A stretch of 42,803 bases of DNA from an uncultured Clostridia bacterium (GCA_947629335.1 CANRDI010000016.1:1-42803); one strand, 5' to 3'; shown: positions 1 to 7,005, counted from the first letter of the stretch. Program-made: numbers and translations. The notes: generated by a model from the sequence alone, not told the origin.

Positions 1-160
1 GACTTCCCTTTCAAAAAACTTATGTACCGCCGCTTGCGCGGCGGTCGGAGAGTGGAAGTGCATTTCCCTTACAGCACGTTACATAAAAGTTTTGAAAAGG
101 GGTTTGGGGAAAAACTTTTTCAAAAGTTTTTCCCCAAAAAATTCGCACTTTTTCTACAGT
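1..160. repeat. Copies of the dispersed palindromic repeat
   Basis: The first 26 bases match, inverted, part of the repeat copy at about 2285-2320. A GC-rich palindrome follows (about 27-47, CCGCCGCTTGCGCGGCGG). From about 50 the sequence AGTGGAAGTGCATTTC, then TTACAGCACGTTACATAAAAG, then a GGGGAAAAACTT/AAGTTTTTCCCC palindrome (about 107-135) matches, in inverted orientation, the last unit of the tandem array at 3080-3160. No gene is supported here; reading frames through it are by-products of the repeat. Confidence 0.75.
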
Positions 161-162
161 TT

Positions 163-192
163 AAAGCGGAGCGTATTACTACGCTCCGCTTT
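163..192 (-). terminator. Hairpin downstream of the HPr-like pair
   Basis: A perfect 13-bp stem (AAAGCGGAGCGTA / TACGCTCCGCTTT) with a 4-nt loop lies 11 bases past the stop of the HPr-like gene at 204. The T-run on the minus side is weak, so it may act only as a 3' stabilising hairpin. Confidence 0.6.
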
Positions 193-203
193 ATTCCTAA
201 AAA

Positions 204-434
204 TTATTCGATTATAAATTCCTTTATATTGTCTAAAAACTCTCCGCAGTTGTCGCTATGTATCCTCAGTTCAAGATCCTGTGAAAGATCAAGACTGAAA
301 ATGCCCATAATGCTCTTTGCATCGATCGCATATCTTCCGCTCACTATATCAACATCATATTCGCAGCCGATCACTATAGAGCAGAATTTTTTAACATTTG
401 CTATGGTGTCAATGCGTATTTTTTTGATTGTCAT
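204..434 (-). CDS. HPr-like protein without the active-site histidine
   Basis: A 76-residue protein of the HPr (PTS phosphocarrier) fold. The segment GRYAIDAKSIMGIFSLDL at about residues 33-50 aligns with the regulatory Ser46 region of HPr (KSIMG, where HPr kinase acts). Aligned on that region and on YDVD, the position of catalytic His15 is an alanine, so the protein cannot relay phosphate from PEP in the normal way. It may be a regulatory, Crh-like homologue; that role is inferred. AGGAGG sits just before the ATG at 434. It lies 14 nt downstream of a second HPr-like gene, apparently in one operon read from the promoter at 806-834. Confidence 0.8.
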   Translation of the reverse strand: MTIKKIRIDTIANVKKFCSIVIGCEYDVDIVSGRYAIDAKSIMGIFSLDLSQDLELRIHSDNCGEFLDNIKEFIIE

Positions 435-448
435 AAAAGTTCCTCCTG

Positions 449-682
449 TCAGACAATAAATTTCTTTATCTCTTCTGCAAAATCCTCACATTGCTTGTCG
501 TTTCCGTGAACATTTACAGTAAGAGTTTTTTCAAGATCAAGGCTGAAAATGCCCATAATGCTCTTCGCGTCAACAGCATATCTCCCCGAAATAACGTCGA
601 TTTCAAACGGACATTCGTTTGTAACTGCAACAAACTCCTTTACATCGCCTATCGACGAAAGCAATACCTTATACTCTTTCAT
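449..682 (-). CDS. Second HPr-like protein without His15
   Basis: A 77-residue paralogue of the neighbouring gene with the same core (GRYAVDAKSIMGIFSLDL) and a glycine where HPr has His15. The reading frame continues upstream to 805, but the ATG at 682 is preferred: AAGGGGAAC stands at good spacing before it and the HPr fold begins with MKEYKVLL. The serine of KSIMG is kept, so control by HPr kinase is conceivable while phosphotransfer is not. The two copies differ clearly outside the core, which suggests an old duplication. A good promoter lies about 125 nt upstream of the start. Confidence 0.8.
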   Translation of the reverse strand: MKEYKVLLSSIGDVKEFVAVTNECPFEIDVISGRYAVDAKSIMGIFSLDLEKTLTVNVHGNDKQCEDFAEEIKKFIV

Positions 683-805
683 TTTTGTCAGTTCCCCTTT
701 CCGTATCTTACTAAATTTGCCGCCGTATAAAAGCGCTGTACGACCGGCGCGGAAAAACATGGTACAGCTCTGTAATAAAAACATCTTCGCTTTTATTATA
801 AACAC

Positions 806-834
806 AATATATCAAGTTTTTAAAAAATTGTCAA
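806..834 (-). promoter_or_regulatory. Promoter of the HPr-like operon
   Basis: On the minus strand: TTGACA (829-834), 17-nt spacer, TATATT (806-811), a near-consensus sigma-A promoter. It is back to back with the mtaB promoter; the two -35 boxes are 7 nt apart. Confidence 0.75.
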
Positions 835-841
835 TACCTTA

Positions 842-870
842 TTGAAAAATTTGTAGTTTTAAAGTATAAT
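842..870 (+). promoter_or_regulatory. Promoter of mtaB
   Basis: TTGAAA (842-847), 17-nt spacer, TATAAT (865-870). Transcription would start near 877, giving a leader of about 70 nt before the ATG at 949. Confidence 0.75.
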
Positions 871-948
871 AGAATAAAGACGTTATGATAATTTGGTTAT
901 TTTGCCCCTATTTATTCAAATCGGGGAAGATAGATCTCGGAGAATTTT

Positions 949-2247
949 ATGGATAATAAAAAGTATACTTTTGAAATTACAACTCTCGGCTGTAAAGTAA
1001 ACTCCTGCGAAAGCGCGGCTATCGAAAAAAATATGCTCGAACACGGCTTTGAAAAAGCAGACGGAGATAATACGGACATTTTCATTATAAATAGCTGTGC
1101 AGTTACAGGAACAAGTGTTGAAAAGGCGCGTCATCTTGCAAAAAGCAAAAAGAGCAAAGAACCGAAATGCGTAGTCGTTCTGTGCGGGTGTTTTCCTCAG
1201 AGTTTTCCCGAAAAAGCCGCTTTGAATACAGACGCGGATATTGTCGCAGGAAATGCACAGAAGCATAATATTCCGGAAATGCTGGAAGAATATCTGAAAA
1301 CAGGTACGAAAATTGTCCGCATTGAACAGCTCTCGCGGAATTATGACGAAAAATCGGCGATACCCGATGAAAACCGTACACGCGCATTTATAAAAATAGA
1401 GGACGGCTGCGACAGGTTCTGTTCATACTGTATAATACCTACTGCAAGAGGGAGAGTTCGTTCTCTGCCGATCGAAGAAATAACAAAACAGGCTTTACAG
1501 TGTGTAAATGACGGGCATAAGGAGCTTGTGCTTACGGGAATTAACCTCGGCTGTTACGGGCAGGAGCTGGGACTGACGCTTGCGGACGCAGTTGAAGCGG
1601 CAGCAAAAAGCAAGGTTTTGAGGCTGAGATTAAGCTCGCTTGAACCCGAAATGCTGTCGAGCGATATTATAGAGCGCTTTAAGGCGGTTTCATCGCTTTG
1701 TCCGCATTTTCATCTTTCACTTCAATCGGGAAGCGACAGCGTGCTGAAAAAAATGAACCGAAAATATACGACTGAGCAGTTTTCGAGGGTCGTTGAAAAA
1801 CTGAGGGAAGAATTTCCCGACTGTGCAATAACGACAGACATTATAGCGGGCTTTCCAACGGAAACCGACGAAGATTTTCAAAAGAGCATTGATTTCGCGC
1901 GTGAAATGAAGTTTTCTAAAATACACGTTTTCCCTTATTCGCTCAGAAGCGGGACTATTGCGGCGGAGATGCCGCAGCTTCATCCGAGGATAATTACGGA
2001 GCGGGCGAGGGTGCTGATATCCGAAGCCGAAAAGCTCGAACGAGAATTTCTTAAAAAACAGGTCGGAACAGTACAGAGCGTTCTTGTTGAAAAGCCGAAG
2101 TCTGACGCATACAGTCACGGGTTTACAGAAAAATATGTACCTGTAAGGATAGCAGAAGAAAATATTGCTCGTCATTCGCTCGTCAATGTGAAAATAACGG
2201 GAGTACGTGAGAGCTATTGCGTAGGCAAGTTAGAGGTAAGAGGTTAG
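949..2247 (+). CDS. mtaB: tRNA t6A37 methylthiotransferase MtaB
   Basis: A 432-residue radical-SAM methylthiotransferase that converts t6A37 to ms2t6A in tRNAs reading ANN codons. The N-terminal UPF0004 domain supplies the second iron-sulfur cluster (Cys15 in LGCKVN, Cys50 in NSCAV, Cys81 in GCFPQ). The radical-SAM domain follows with CDRFCSYC (Cys154, Cys158, Cys161), then a short TRAM-like tail. The opening TTLGCKVN is typical of the MtaB branch rather than MiaB or RimO. The last residues (KLEVRG) are read from a copy of a dispersed TTAGAGGTAAGAGG-type repeat, which also supplies the stop codon, so the native end has probably been replaced. GGAGA precedes the ATG. Confidence 0.95.
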   Translation: MDNKKYTFEITTLGCKVNSCESAAIEKNMLEHGFEKADGDNTDIFIINSCAVTGTSVEKARHLAKSKKSKEPKCVVVLCGCFPQSFPEKAALNTDADIVAGNAQKHNIPEMLEEYLKTGTKIVRIEQLSRNYDEKSAIPDENRTRAFIKIEDGCDRFCSYCIIPTARGRVRSLPIEEITKQALQCVNDGHKELVLTGINLGCYGQELGLTLADAVEAAAKSKVLRLRLSSLEPEMLSSDIIERFKAVSSLCPHFHLSLQSGSDSVLKKMNRKYTTEQFSRVVEKLREEFPDCAITTDIIAGFPTETDEDFQKSIDFAREMKFSKIHVFPYSLRSGTIAAEMPQLHPRIITERARVLISEAEKLEREFLKKQVGTVQSVLVEKPKSDAYSHGFTEKYVPVRIAEENIARHSLVNVKITGVRESYCVGKLEVRG

Positions 2248-2262
2248 AGGTAAGATGTAAGA
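2228..2262 (+). repeat. Heptad-like repeat TTAGAGGTAAGAGG at the mtaB 3' end
   Basis: Two and a half turns of TTAGAGGTAAGAGG-like sequence run across the mtaB stop codon. Related copies occur at about 3163-3178, 5794-5827, 18407-18437 and 20099-20127, always next to the end of a gene or of another repeat. Confidence 0.75.
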
Positions 2263-2282
2263 TAAAAGCAGAGAGCGTTTCC

Positions 2283-2570
2283 GTTACAGCGCGTTACATA
2301 AGTTTTTTGAAAAGGAAGTCCAGAGGGAAAAACTTTTTTTCAAAAAAGTTTTTCCCTCTGGTCGCGGCGAAGCCGCGAAACTTGCGTGAGCAAGGCGCTA
2401 AAGGGTGTGGGGAAAACAAGAGTTTTCCCCACTTTGCGGCAGCAAAGCTGTGCTTTGCTGCCGCAAACCGCTGGAGGGGGAGCGGGGGAACCGGCAGGTT
2501 CCCCCTCCGTGGTTTGGTTTTTCCACAGTGAGTGGCAAGCGGAAAACAAAATGGGCGTGCGCGTAAAATG
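2283..2570. repeat. Cluster of distinct hairpins in non-coding DNA
   Basis: Consecutive palindromes: a GAGGGAAAAAC/GTTTTTCCCTC stem at about 2323-2357, CGCGGC/GCCGCG at about 2361-2377, GGGGAAAACaagaGTTTTCCCC at about 2410-2431, a strong TTTGCGGCAGCAAAGC stem at about 2432-2467, and a GGAGGGGGA/TCCCCCTCC stem at about 2472-2508. The first is a variant of the dispersed repeat that begins with TTACAGCGCGTTACATAAG. No ribosome binding site leads a credible frame here. Confidence 0.65.
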
Positions 2571-3160
2571 TTTTTTGGGGGAAAACTTTTGAAAAAGTTT
2601 TCCCCCAAGCCCCTTTTCAAAACTTTTATGTAACGTGCTGTAATGGAAACGCGCTTTTTACTGATTTTTTTCTTTGCGGTGGCTTCGCCCACCGCGCCCA
2701 CATTGGGGGAAAACTTTTGAAAAAGTTTTCCCTCAAACCCCTTTTCAAAACTTTTATGTAATGTGCTGTAATGGAAGCGCGCTTTTACTATTTTTTTCTT
2801 TGCGGTGGCTTCGCCCCCGCGCCCACATTGGGGGAAAACTTTTAAAAAAGTTTTCCCCCAAACCCCTTTTCAAAACTTTTATGTAATGTGCTGTAATGGA
2901 AACGCGCTTTTACTGATTTTTTCTTTGCGGTGGCTTCGCCCCCGCGCCCACATTGGGGGAAAACTTTTGAAAAAGTTTTCCCCCAAGCCCCTTTTCAAAA
3001 CTTTTATGTAACGTGCTGTAATGGAAACGCGCTTTTACTATTTTTTTCTTTGCGGTGGCTTCGCCCTCGCGCCCACATTGGGGGAAAACTTTTGAAAAAG
3101 TTTTCCCCCACCCCCCTTCAAAACTTTTATGTAATGTGCTGTAAGCGAAATGCACTTCCA
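2571..3160. repeat. Five tandem units of a 125-bp palindromic repeat
   Basis: The motif GGGGGAAAACTTTTGAAAAAG starts at 2577, 2705, 2830, 2955 and 3080, giving periods of 128, 125, 125 and 125. Each unit holds a GGGGGAAAACTT/AAGTTTTCCCCC hairpin, then CCTTTTCAAAACTTTTATGTAA, then (A)CGTGCTGTAATGGAAACGCG, and a TTTCTTTGCGGTGGCTTCGCCC block. The units are nearly identical, so the array is recent or kept uniform by recombination. Frames through it code only for repeat-derived peptides. Confidence 0.9.
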
Positions 3161-3198
3161 CTTTTTTCTTACCTCTAAAATGTTTTTATACAAACAAA

Positions 3199-3223
3199 CG
3201 GGAGCATCCGAAAAACGCTCCCG
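3199..3223 (-). terminator. Terminator of the patatin-like gene
   Basis: CGGGAGC (3199-3205) pairs with GCTCCCG (3217-3223); on the minus strand it is followed by TTTGTTTG. It lies 13 nt past the stop of the gene ending at 3237. Confidence 0.75.
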
Positions 3224-3236
3224 CTTGTGATTTTAT

Positions 3237-4097
3237 TCAGCTTACGAGCTTTACCCCTGTCCAGTCAAGAAGTTCTCCGAGCCTGTTCTCAGCCTGTGAA
3301 TAACCGTCGTTATAGAACTCGTCGATCTTCCCGTTATCCTTTTCAAATTTAGAAATTGCAGGGAGAGAAGGTCTGAACACAAATATCCTGCCCTCTTCTT
3401 CAAGCCTGTTCATAAGTTCAACATTTTCTATGTAACGCTCAACTCTCGTCATACAAGCCTCTTCAAACTTCGGATAGCGCTTATACATGCCGTGAATTAC
3501 CGCATGGAATTTCTTGTAGTCGGTAGGAGGCGTATCACTGCTCGGTTTTGTAAGAACAACCACGAGCTTGTCACAGCCCTTTTCAAGAGCGTGTTCAAGC
3601 GGTATCGAATCCGCAATACTGCCGTCAAGATAATGCTTTCCGTCTATCTCAACAGGATCGCACAGCATCGGCACGGAACAAGTAGCTTTCGTTATTTTCA
3701 AAAGCCGTTCGGTATCGTTCTTTTCGGAAAAATATTCCGCTTCTCCCGTTTCACAGCAAGTGCAGACATATTCGGTCTCAATGCCGCTGTGAAAATATGT
3801 ATCGAAATCAAACGGAAACTGTTTAAACGGATATTCATAGACCATTTTGTCAAGGTTTATTATTCTGCCCGTTCCTAAAAACTGTCTGAAACCGTAGTAA
3901 GATTCAGCCCTCGGAACGTTCAGCATATCCTTTGTGCGTCCGGTCTGATGTGAAACATAGCTCATCGCATTTCCGCCTCCGGCAGACACGCCGCACACAT
4001 ACGGAAAATAAATCCCCGCATCCATAAGTCTGTCAAGAACGCCCGCCGTGAATATCCCGCGGACAGCTCCTCCTTCAAGAATAAGTCCTATTTTCAT
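3237..4097 (-). CDS. Patatin-like phospholipase family protein
   Basis: A 286-residue cytosolic protein of the bacterial patatin/RssA-type serine hydrolases, predicted acyl hydrolases with a Ser-Asp dyad. Visible are the oxyanion-hole stretch GGAVRG (about 9-14), the nucleophile elbow GVSAG (Ser38), and the second catalytic residue in LDGSIADSIP (Asp158). There is no signal peptide or membrane segment. The ATG at 4097 is preferred over a GTG three codons upstream, because AAGGGTG stands at normal distance only from the ATG. It is a single-gene unit with its own terminator. The physiological substrate is not evident. Confidence 0.88.
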   Translation of the reverse strand: MKIGLILEGGAVRGIFTAGVLDRLMDAGIYFPYVCGVSAGGGNAMSYVSHQTGRTKDMLNVPRAESYYGFRQFLGTGRIINLDKMVYEYPFKQFPFDFDTYFHSGIETEYVCTCCETGEAEYFSEKNDTERLLKITKATCSVPMLCDPVEIDGKHYLDGSIADSIPLEHALEKGCDKLVVVLTKPSSDTPPTDYKKFHAVIHGMYKRYPKFEEACMTRVERYIENVELMNRLEEEGRIFVFRPSLPAISKFEKDNGKIDEFYNDGYSQAENRLGELLDWTGVKLVS

Positions 4098-4385
4098 AAA
4101 AATCACCCTTAATTTGCTGAAACTGATATTTTTGCTTATAATTATATTAACACTCGAATTTAAACTTTTTGTAAACTTCTGTTTATGCAGAAATTAAAAT
4201 ATTTTGCAGCTTATTTCGGAATTTTCTGTGGGTTTTGGACAAATTTTCTCAGGATCTGTTCTTATTGGAAACTCTTGCGTATTTTCAAGAGGCAAAATGC
4301 TGCCGAAAAGACGCGCGCTTTCTGATGACAAATAAAGGGTCGGGACGAGCGGTATCCAAACGTCAGCTTGAATAATTGAAAGTTG
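4098..4385. other. Intergenic stretch, no gene seen
   Basis: This AT-rich stretch separates the patatin-like gene from the XRE regulator. It contains a TATAAT-like sequence on the minus strand about 50 nt before the patatin start but no convincing -35 box. I see no RNA gene or repeat. Confidence 0.5.
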
Positions 4386-5015
4386 TCAGCGTGATGAATT
4401 TCTTTGCTTTTTTAAAAAAATACAACTCATAATTATGAGCGCGGCAAACACTACGCCGAATATCAATAAATGGATAATATCGCTCGGATAAGGAGTAATT
4501 CCTCCATAGTGTAATATACGCTCTGAAATATATCCCGTGATCATAGAAACAGGCATAAAGGCGACGCCTGTTATATTCAGCAAATCAACGCAAAACGGGG
4601 CTTTTTTTGACGACAATACTTTCCCGATACCATAACAGACTATACCGACCGCCTGAATGATCATAGAACCCCAAACAGCCGTCAATGAATGTTCTGCATA
4701 TCCGTATCCGCAGAAAGCACAAAAAAGTCCTATGAAAACAATTGCTGTTGAAACGATATAAAGGATATTGCCTGCAAGTTTTCTGCCTTGTTGTTCTTTA
4801 TTATCCTTCGGCTCCGTCTCGATACCCTTTAGGATATAGTCTGTCGTTACCCCGAAAAAGTCACTCATTATAATAATGTTTTCTAATTCGGGGGTGCTTT
4901 GTTCACTTTCCCATTTAGAAACTGCCTGTCGGGAAACGCCGATCTTTTCCGCAAGCTCTTCCTGCGATACTCCTTTGGATTTTCTAAGAAATTGTATTCT
5001 GTCTGCTATATTCAT
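4386..5015 (-). CDS. XRE-family regulator with C-terminal membrane segments
   Basis: A 209-residue protein. Residues 1-65 form a Cro/CI helix-turn-helix (RIQFLRKSKGVSQEELAEKIGVSRQAVSKWE); residues 85-205 hold about four hydrophobic helices. DNA-binding domains tethered to the membrane in this way are frequent in Clostridia and often control an adjacent gene or themselves. The ATG at 5015 is preceded by AAAGGAGGTC. A perfect 8-bp inverted repeat overlaps the -35 box of its promoter, suggesting autorepression. The ligand or membrane signal sensed is unknown. Confidence 0.85.
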   Translation of the reverse strand: MNIADRIQFLRKSKGVSQEELAEKIGVSRQAVSKWESEQSTPELENIIIMSDFFGVTTDYILKGIETEPKDNKEQQGRKLAGNILYIVSTAIVFIGLFCAFCGYGYAEHSLTAVWGSMIIQAVGIVCYGIGKVLSSKKAPFCVDLLNITGVAFMPVSMITGYISERILHYGGITPYPSDIIHLLIFGVVFAALIIMSCIFLKKQRNSSR

Positions 5016-5046
5016 AAGCAAGACCTCCTTTGTTTTTGATATTATC

Positions 5047-5076
5047 ATCATAGCAAAAACAATGGTTGCGGGTCAA
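5047..5076 (-). promoter_or_regulatory. Promoter of the XRE regulator
   Basis: Minus strand: TTGACC (5071-5076), 18-nt spacer, TATGAT (5047-5052), about 30 nt upstream of the start codon. Confidence 0.6.
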
Positions 5077-5081
5077 CCATT
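5061..5081. promoter_or_regulatory. Probable operator palindrome
   Basis: AATGGTTG-CGGGT-CAACCATT is a perfect 8-bp inverted repeat with a 5-nt centre. It covers the -35 box of the regulator's promoter, the expected position for an autoregulatory XRE operator. Confidence 0.6.
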
Positions 5082-5118
5082 CGCACGCGGAAATTTGTCA
5101 ACTGACGGTTGCGTAGAC

Positions 5119-5299
5119 AGTTGACAATGTACAGTGTATAGTAAACATCGAAAGTATCCGCCTTGCGGCGGATAATATTCTGATTGTTTTTGGACAATAG
5201 GCACTCAAAAAACCTTCAGACTTCATAACAATCTAATATCGTCCGCGAAGCGGACACATTCGCTGTTTACTGTACACTACAAACTGTACACTGTCAAAT
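5119..5299. repeat. MITE-like element with terminal inverted repeats
   Basis: The left end TTGACAATGTACAGTG...AGTAAACA (5121-5147) and the right end TGTTTACTGTACACTAC...ACTGTCAA (5263-5297) are imperfect inverted repeats of about 30 bp. Between them lie two small palindromes, TATCCGCCTTGCGGCGGATA (5156-5175) and GTCCGCGAAGCGGAC (5239-5253), and no gene. The right end supplies the stop codon of the EamA gene. A further 8-bp inverted repeat, GTCAACTG (5097-5104) / CAGTTGAC (5118-5125), abuts the left end. Confidence 0.65.
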
Positions 5300-5707
5300 G
5301 ACCATAATAATCGTTCCCGCGCCGATAAGTATACAGCCTATAACTGATTTTACGGTAACTTTTTCATGCAGGAAAATGAACGCAAGAATTATCGTAATTA
5401 CCACGCTCATTTTATCAACAGGCACGACCTTCGACGTCTCGCCGACCTGTAGTGCTTTATAATAACACAGCCACGAAATGCCCGTAGCCAAGCCCGACAA
5501 TATCAAGAATATCCAGCTTTTTCTGCTGATACTTGTGATACCGCCCTGTGCATCGGTCAGGAAAACCATTCCCCATGCTAAGACCACAACTATCATTGTT
5601 CTTATGGCAGTCGCAAGATTAGAGTTTACGCCCTCTATTCCTATCTTTGCCAATATGGAAGTAAGCGCCGCAAATACCGCGGACAGTAGTGCAAGAATGA
5701 ACCACAT
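5294..5707 (-). CDS. Half-size EamA/DMT transporter
   Basis: A 137-residue membrane protein with about five hydrophobic helices making up a single EamA domain. Full DMT transporters have two such domains, so this one presumably works as a dimer. GLATGISWLCYYKALQVG and the final VTVKSVIGCILIGAGTIIMVI-type helix are characteristic of small EamA proteins. The ATG at 5707 is chosen because GGGAGAG precedes it and MWFILALLSAVFAALTSIL begins the first helix; 24 upstream codons are unlike the family. The stop codon lies in the inverted repeat of a MITE-like element. The substrate is unknown. Confidence 0.85.
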   Translation of the reverse strand: MWFILALLSAVFAALTSILAKIGIEGVNSNLATAIRTMIVVVLAWGMVFLTDAQGGITSISRKSWIFLILSGLATGISWLCYYKALQVGETSKVVPVDKMSVVITIILAFIFLHEKVTVKSVIGCILIGAGTIIMVI

Positions 5708-5793
5708 TTCTTTTCTCTCCCGTTGTATGTTGACAATATACAAAATTGAAATGGAAAAGTTGTTTGCTGTATGAAACAACTTTTCCGCTAAAA

Positions 5794-5827
5794 CTCTTAC
5801 CTCTTACCTCTAATCTCTAACCTCTAA
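5794..5827 (-). repeat. Heptad-like repeat (TTAGAGGTAAGAGG family)
   Basis: On the plus strand the sequence reads CTCTTACCTCTTACCTC, then TAATCTCTAACCTCTAAA; it is the inverse of the copy at the mtaB end. It lies between the EamA gene and the first lysS-end remnant. Confidence 0.7.
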
Positions 5828-5854
5828 ATGGGCAACCCCTATGAGATTGCCCAC
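5828..5854 (-). terminator. GGGCAA hairpin, possible terminator
   Basis: ATGGGCAA (5828-5835) pairs with TTGCCCAC (5847-5854). It resembles the stronger hairpin at 6969-7000, which sits in the same position relative to the other lysS remnant, so it is probably a copy of the original lysS terminator. The T-run is poor. Confidence 0.45.
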
Positions 5855-5880
5855 TTTTGATTTTTCAATTGTCTTTCCCC

Positions 5881-5950
5881 GGTCGCTTGTCGGTCGCATT
5901 GTCGGGAACAGCAGAACATCTCTAATGCCTGCGGAATTTGTCGGCAGCAA
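5881..5950 (-). pseudogene. Remnant of a lysS 3' end (copy A)
   Basis: Read on the minus strand this stretch encodes NSAGIRDVLLFPTMRPTSD, matching the C-terminus of the window's LysS (NSASIRDVLLFPTMRPIND). Only about 70 bp are present. It is joined to AAAAAGGTTCATTCCTTTCAAGG, a stretch absent from lysS but also attached to the second remnant at 7034-7102. The two remnants therefore share the same junction, consistent with displaced attachment-site copies. Confidence 0.75.
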
Positions 5951-5995
5951 AAAGGTTCATTCCTTTCAAGGGATTTCAATACTTGGGAAAAGTTT

Positions 5996-6199
5996 TCACA
6001 CATAATATCTGCAATCGGAAGTCATATGTATCGTTCCCATTTCAACAAGTTTCTGCGTAAATCGACTGAAACCATTCGGATTGATTACGCCTGCTTCAGC
6101 CAATGTTTTTGCCGTTCTTTCCGAGGTCGCACCGCAAGCGTTCAACCGTTTTACGATTACTTTTCTTCGCAGCAACAGTACCGGTGTAAAAAACGCCAT
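5996..6199 (-). CDS. Small conserved protein of unknown function
   Basis: A 67-residue protein beginning MAFFTPVLLLRRKVIVKRL, preceded by AGGAGG seven bases before the ATG at 6199. The remainder (CGATSERTAKTLAEAGVINPN, then FSRFTQKLVEMGTI) looks like a small helical, winged-helix-like fold. It ends in DCRYYV, suggesting a beta-hairpin reading out a label-like tail. I do not recognise a named family. It lies 45 nt downstream of the SUFU-domain gene in the same direction and is probably co-transcribed with it. Confidence 0.65.
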   Translation of the reverse strand: MAFFTPVLLLRRKVIVKRLNACGATSERTAKTLAEAGVINPNGFSRFTQKLVEMGTIHMTSDCRYYV

Positions 6200-6244
6200 A
6201 ATAATTCCTCCTGTTTCTTTCAAACGGTTGTTCGGCGAACGGAA

Positions 6245-6919
6245 TTATATAACGGCTTTTCGGTTATAATCCGTTATATCGCTTCCCAATTTTTCAAACA
6301 ATTCCTTTTCGCTGATTTCCTTATTGCGGATTGCTTTTAACTCGCTGTCCGTTACGCCTATAAACTCAACAAAACACATTTTGCCGTTCGGCGTGTCAAC
6401 AATTTCGGGGAATTTATCGTCGGGCACGGTAATAAATCCGGTAATGTTGGATTTTCTGCCGCTGTCTATTCCGACAGTTTGTCCGGTATATAAGCATTCA
6501 TAAACATTAAAAATCTCGCCTTGGTTAAATGTAAGTAGTGCAATAGACTGCAAGATACCGCATATACAGCGTATTTCGTTTTCTTCGTTTTCGTATTTGT
6601 CTTTTTTCAGTTTGAAAGTAAACTCCATTCCAAACCCGCTTATTTCTTTTATATCCGATTCTTTTTCATACAGCTCGGATAATCCGTAAGTTACAAAGTG
6701 CCAGTAATTTCCGCCGTCATAAATGCTTATACCGTCAAGCGGGTCGTTGCCTCCGAGCCGATAGCTCACTAACGTGCCGTAATGTTTAGGATTTTTCTGG
6801 TCGGGATATGCTCTTTCGCACAATTCGGTTATTGCGTCCCAGCCCGACGCTTTTGGTTCATTGTTACTGCTCTCTTGGCTGTTATCATTTTTCTTTTTGA
6901 ATTTGTCAAATAAGCCCAT
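6245..6919 (-). CDS. SUFU (suppressor of fused) domain protein
   Basis: A 224-residue cytosolic protein. After a charged N-terminus (GLFDKFKKKND) residues 27-215 match the bacterial suppressor-of-fused domain: GWDAITELCERAYPDQ, HYGTLVSYRLGGNDPLDGIS, WHFVTYGLSELYEKES, FGMEFTFKLK, and TPNGKMCFVEFIGVTDSELKAI. In bacteria this fold often serves as the immunity protein to polymorphic toxins. No toxin gene is next to it, so here it may be an orphan immunity gene or a cargo remnant. AAAGGAG precedes the ATG at 6919. It sits in a small cassette bounded by decayed copies of the lysS 3' end. Confidence 0.85.
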   Translation of the reverse strand: MGLFDKFKKKNDNSQESSNNEPKASGWDAITELCERAYPDQKNPKHYGTLVSYRLGGNDPLDGISIYDGGNYWHFVTYGLSELYEKESDIKEISGFGMEFTFKLKKDKYENEENEIRCICGILQSIALLTFNQGEIFNVYECLYTGQTVGIDSGRKSNITGFITVPDDKFPEIVDTPNGKMCFVEFIGVTDSELKAIRNKEISEKELFEKLGSDITDYNRKAVI

Positions 6920-6968
6920 TTGTTAATACTCCTTTTAAATTAGGCTTTGTTGATTTGTCTTTTCTAAA

Positions 6969-7000
6969 AAATGGGCAACTCGAAAGGAATTTGCCCATTT
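6969..7000 (-). terminator. Terminator downstream of lysS and the Dph6-like gene
   Basis: AAATGGGCAA (6969-6978) pairs perfectly with TTGCCCATTT (6991-7000); on the minus strand it runs into TTTTTTAG. It probably once ended lysS itself. Confidence 0.75.
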
Positions 7001-7005
7001 AGTTT

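Noticed and set aside
22-459. 145-codon frame on the plus strand
   Set aside because: It runs through the dispersed repeat and antisense through the HPr-like gene; no start signal.
2571-3160. CRISPR-like appearance of regularly spaced repeats
   Set aside because: The whole 125-bp unit is repeated, with no unique spacers and no cas genes.
2294-3178. Several overlapping open frames of 68-135 codons in the palindromic array
   Set aside because: They repeat the same peptide (e.g. GKTFEKVFPQTPFQNFYV) because the DNA is tandemly repeated. There is no ribosome binding site and both strands are open.
5061-5125. GTCAACTG/CAGTTGAC inverted repeat as a second operator
   Set aside because: It overlaps the end of the MITE-like element and differs from the AATGGTTG operator, so assignment to the regulator is not supported.
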